Shown here piece by piece: positions 27,332 to 30,580 of a stretch of 30,580 nucleotides of DNA. Position numbers and translations under genes: made by a program. Positions within the stretch are counted from its first letter, which is position 1. Every line of letters begins with the position of its first letter. The notes beneath the pieces are model-generated. The model made no database searches, had not been told where the DNA came from, and saw only the letters and a program-made list of their open reading frames with translations. The DNA is from an uncultured Eubacteriales bacterium (GTDB lineage Bacteria; Bacillota; Clostridia; Oscillospirales; Oscillospiraceae): contig URPA01000017.1 of assembly GCA_900549545.1 (NCBI GenBank), positions 1 through 30,580 on the forward strand. Reading direction: 5' to 3'.

Positions 27332-27362
27332 AGATCAAATGCGATAAGCATCTTTCTCCCCC

Positions 27363-27397
27363 AAGCGTCCGCCGGGAAACCGGCGGACGCTTTTTTT
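27363..27397 (+). terminator. Terminator of the PepSY gene
   Basis: A 13-bp GC-rich stem (27363-27375 with 27380-27392, loop GAAA) is followed by seven Ts. Confidence 0.9.
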
Positions 27398-27448
27398 ATG
27401 CCATACAGGGTACCCAAACGAAGCCCGGCAAAGCGGGTTCATCTGACG

Positions 27449-28813
27449 CTACATTGTCAATTGCTTAAGCACGCGCTTTCTGCCAAAGCCGTAGTAATAG
27501 CACAGCAGCAGCGTGCTGCACAGCATCCAGCCCATGGGGTAGCCCATGGCGATGGCGCGGATGCCTCCCGAGAGACGGTAGGCGATGAAAAGATATATCT
27601 GCCGGAACACAACGAAGGAGCCGAGGGTTATATACATCGAGCTCTTGGTGTCCCCCGCGCCGCGCAGCGCCCCCAGATACACCTGATTGATGGCGAAGGC
27701 GAGGTAGAAGGGCGAGACCATGCGCATGAACAATGTGCCAAACTGCACGACCTCCGCCTCGCTGTTAAAGAGCCTCGTAAGCCACGGGGCAAAGATAACA
27801 AGCGGCACAAGCATGCACACCGTGAAGCTCAAGCCCATTACAAGGCCGTATTTCGGGGCTTTATGCGCCCGGTCGAGCTTCCCCGCGCCGAGATTCTGCC
27901 CCACAAAGGTGCTGATGGCGATGGAGAGAGACATCATGGGCAGCATGACAAAGGAGTCAATTTTATTATAGGCCGTCCAGCCCGCCATGCAGGCGCTTTC
28001 AAAGCGGTTTATGTACGACTGGACAAAGATGTTTGAAAAGGCGGTGATCGCAAGCTGCAAGGCCGAGGGTATGCCTATCTCACATATCTTGCGCAGGATG
28101 CTGCCGGTGATTTTGATTCTTGTAAGCTCCACGCGGTAGGCGGTCTTTGCCCGGGAGAGCAGCAGCATGACCATGATTGCGGACAGGGCCTGCGAGATTA
28201 TGGTAGCAGCGGCGGCGCCGGCAATGCCCATCCTGAAGTTGCGCACGAGGACGATATCCAGAACCGTGTTCATGACGGCGGAGAATATGAGGAAATACAG
28301 CGGGCGCGTGGAATCGCCCACAGCACGCAGGATGCCCGCGCCGATATTATACAGCAGCAGGCCCGACACGCCCCAGAAGTAGATACGCAGGTACTCAACC
28401 GCCTCCGGCAGGACATCGGCCGGGGTGTCCATCAGGCGGAGCATCGCGGGGGTGAGCGTAACGCCCATGGCGGTGATGATGACGCAGAGAATAAGCGTCA
28501 TGCCGATGGTGGTCTGAACCGAGGAGTGGAGCTTTTCCTCGTCCTTGGCCCCGTAAAACTGGGATATGACCACACCGGCACCGCCGGAGAGCCCGCCGAA
28601 GAGCCCGATGAGGGCGTTGATTATCGGCCCCGTGCAGCCGACCGCGGCCAAAGCCTGGCGACTGACGTAGTTGCCGACGATGATTGAGTCCACCGTGTTA
28701 TATAGCTGCTGAAAAACATTGCCTATCAGCAGGGGGATTGAAAATGAAATGAGCAGTTTAACAATGCTGCCGTCGGTCATATCCGTGTCCCGGCGGCGCA
28801 GAGAAGCAGCCAT
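27449..28813 (-). CDS. MATE family efflux transporter
   Basis: 454 residues with about 12 membrane helices in two six-helix halves. Family landmarks include TDGSIVKLLISFSIPLLIGNVFQQLYNTVDSIIVGNYV at the N-terminus, GLFGGLSGGAGVVISQFYGA after helix 2, and the second-half repeat IGIPSALQLAITAFSNIFVQSYI with VGQNLGAGKLDRAHK. It is most like the clostridial Na+- or H+-coupled drug/toxin exporters; the substrate is unknown. The ATG at 28813 is set by GGAGG about 10 bases upstream; the 11-codon extension has no ribosome site. It is leftward, downstream of pgi but separated by two strong hairpins. Confidence 0.93.
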   Translation of the reverse strand: MAASLRRRDTDMTDGSIVKLLISFSIPLLIGNVFQQLYNTVDSIIVGNYVSRQALAAVGCTGPIINALIGLFGGLSGGAGVVISQFYGAKDEEKLHSSVQTTIGMTLILCVIITAMGVTLTPAMLRLMDTPADVLPEAVEYLRIYFWGVSGLLLYNIGAGILRAVGDSTRPLYFLIFSAVMNTVLDIVLVRNFRMGIAGAAAATIISQALSAIMVMLLLSRAKTAYRVELTRIKITGSILRKICEIGIPSALQLAITAFSNIFVQSYINRFESACMAGWTAYNKIDSFVMLPMMSLSIAISTFVGQNLGAGKLDRAHKAPKYGLVMGLSFTVCMLVPLVIFAPWLTRLFNSEAEVVQFGTLFMRMVSPFYLAFAINQVYLGALRGAGDTKSSMYITLGSFVVFRQIYLFIAYRLSGGIRAIAMGYPMGWMLCSTLLLCYYYGFGRKRVLKQLTM

Positions 28814-28896
28814 AACGCTGTCACCTCCGAAAAGTATGTCATACATTAGAAATTATATGCGTTCCGCCCAGCTTTGTCAATTTTCCGCACGAAAAA

Positions 28897-28932
28897 CAAA
28901 ATCACGACCCGGCGTAAGCGGTCGTGATTTTG
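28897..28932 (-). terminator. Second terminator downstream of pgi
   Basis: A 13-bp stem (28897-28909 with 28920-28932) is followed in the minus direction by TTTTTCGTG after the arm. Together with the hairpin just upstream it insulates the MATE gene from pgi. Confidence 0.75.
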
Positions 28933-28946
28933 AAAGGAATTTCATT

Positions 28947-28987
28947 GAAAAAGGGTCGCAGCAAACTGCGTTTGCTGCGACCCTTTT

Positions 28988-28989
<2 letters not shown>
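28947..28989 (-). terminator. 19-bp hairpin at the pgi stop codon
   Basis: A perfect 19-bp stem (28947-28965 with 28971-28989, loop CTGCG) ends in a U-rich base (CCCTTTTTC) and overlaps the pgi stop. It is the strongest hairpin in the window and likely forms the 3' end of pgi mRNA. Confidence 0.7.
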
Positions 28990-30265
<1,276 letters not shown>

Positions 30266-30278
30266 ATTTATCTCCATT

Positions 30279-30487
30279 CTGCCGCATACCGGCAGCACAA
30301 AAAAGAACAAAAATCTCCACATGCGGCTGAATGGAGATTTTCGGCATGTGCCGCGGTTGCCGCTTTTGCGGCGAGCGGCACGCCGTTTTTAATATATTTA
30401 GTGTGCTTGCACACTAACCTCCTGATATATGGGAAATTTGGGAATATTTCTCTTTTAATAATATACCATACATTCTACATATTTCAA
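30279..30487 (-). promoter_or_regulatory. pgi promoter and structured leader with terminator-like hairpin
   Basis: Promoter: TTGAAA (30482-30487), 16 bases, TATATT (30460-30465). The transcript leader of about 190 bases contains AGGAGG followed by a 9-bp-arm palindrome TTAGTGTGC/GCACACTAA (30398-30417), GC-rich structure, then a 10-bp stem (30310-30319 with 30332-30341) followed by TTTTGTTCTTTTTTG, and a small CTGCCG/CGGCAG hairpin (30279-30295) just before the ribosome site. An upstream CACATGC can pair with GCATGTG in the terminator loop, a possible antiterminator. Confidence 0.5.
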
Positions 30488-30559
30488 GCCGTGGTTGAAA
30501 GAAATGGCTTGCCGGAGGTATAATCAGTTTACTAAACTGGGAGTTGTAGCGACAACGGC

Positions 30560-30580
30560 TTTTTTTTTTTTTTTTTTTTT
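30560..30580. other. Run of 21 T at the window end
   Basis: The window closes with a homopolymer of 21 Ts following GACAACGGC. A weak GTTGT/ACAAC stem precedes it. It may be a terminator, but such a run at a sequence end is often a contig-edge artefact. Confidence 0.5.

Noticed and set aside
30270..30413. Leader ORF of 48 codons before pgi as an annotated gene
   Set aside because: The GTG start lies only three bases after AGGAGG and the frame runs through strong hairpins; kept only as an observation.

Overview
The window looks like chromosome from a gut-type Clostridia (Firmicutes), most like Oscillospiraceae/Ruminococcaceae. This is inferred from GC-rich coding, strong AGGAGG-type ribosome sites, an Rrf2-iscS-nifU cluster, a SpoVB-like flippase, FAD dehydrogenases of the COG2509 type and many short palindromic intergenic repeats. 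No rRNA, tRNA or CRISPR array was seen.

Layout. 0.2-2.9 kb: leftward Fe-S cluster operon (iscR, iscS, nifU) followed by a GNAT acetyltransferase. 3.1-5.5 kb: rightward polar amino-acid ABC importer (lipoprotein, permease, ATPase). 5.6-6.1 kb: repeat-rich spacer. 6.1-9.7 kb: leftward HU, polysaccharide/lipid flippase and FAD-dependent dehydrogenase. 9.95-20.4 kb: an integrated mobile element. 20.35-21.4 kb: gap (GAPDH). 21.6-24.6 kb: a histidine-kinase-like ATPase lacking its phospho-acceptor His, a small secreted protein and an XRE-S24 (LexA/HdiR-like) regulator flanked by two inverted copies of a MITE-like repeat. 24.9-27.3 kb: two-component system with a divergent PepSY protein. 27.4-30.3 kb: MATE exporter and pgi, the latter behind a structured leader. 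The window ends in a 21-T run.

The main discovery is the ~10.4 kb element. Its ends are two 70-bp copies of the 3' end of gap, sharing 65/70 bases and an uninterrupted 27-base core. The left copy is a stranded gap tail still followed by what looks like the native gap terminator. The right copy completes the intact gap gene, with only synonymous changes, and is followed by a replacement terminator carried by the element. A tyrosine integrase lies next to the right end. The element therefore appears to use the GAPDH gene as its attachment site and to restore the gene exactly.

Inside the element, from left to right: helically phased CATCTTTGA-type repeats (also present, inverted, near the integrase); two genes of unknown function; a winged-helix gene bracketed by paired 19-bp palindromic sites, which is a candidate replication initiator with its sites; a hairpin cluster; an amber-interrupted NUMOD4-HNH gene and small ORFs; an XRE repressor with four 18-bp operators over divergent promoters controlling a serine recombinase; an AT-rich leftward cargo of envelope-associated small proteins (two with SHOCT tails, one PH-like, one lipoprotein, one two-TM protein); a ribbon-helix-helix protein; a WYL regulator; and the integrase. 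No relaxase or type IV secretion gene was seen, so any transfer would need helpers.
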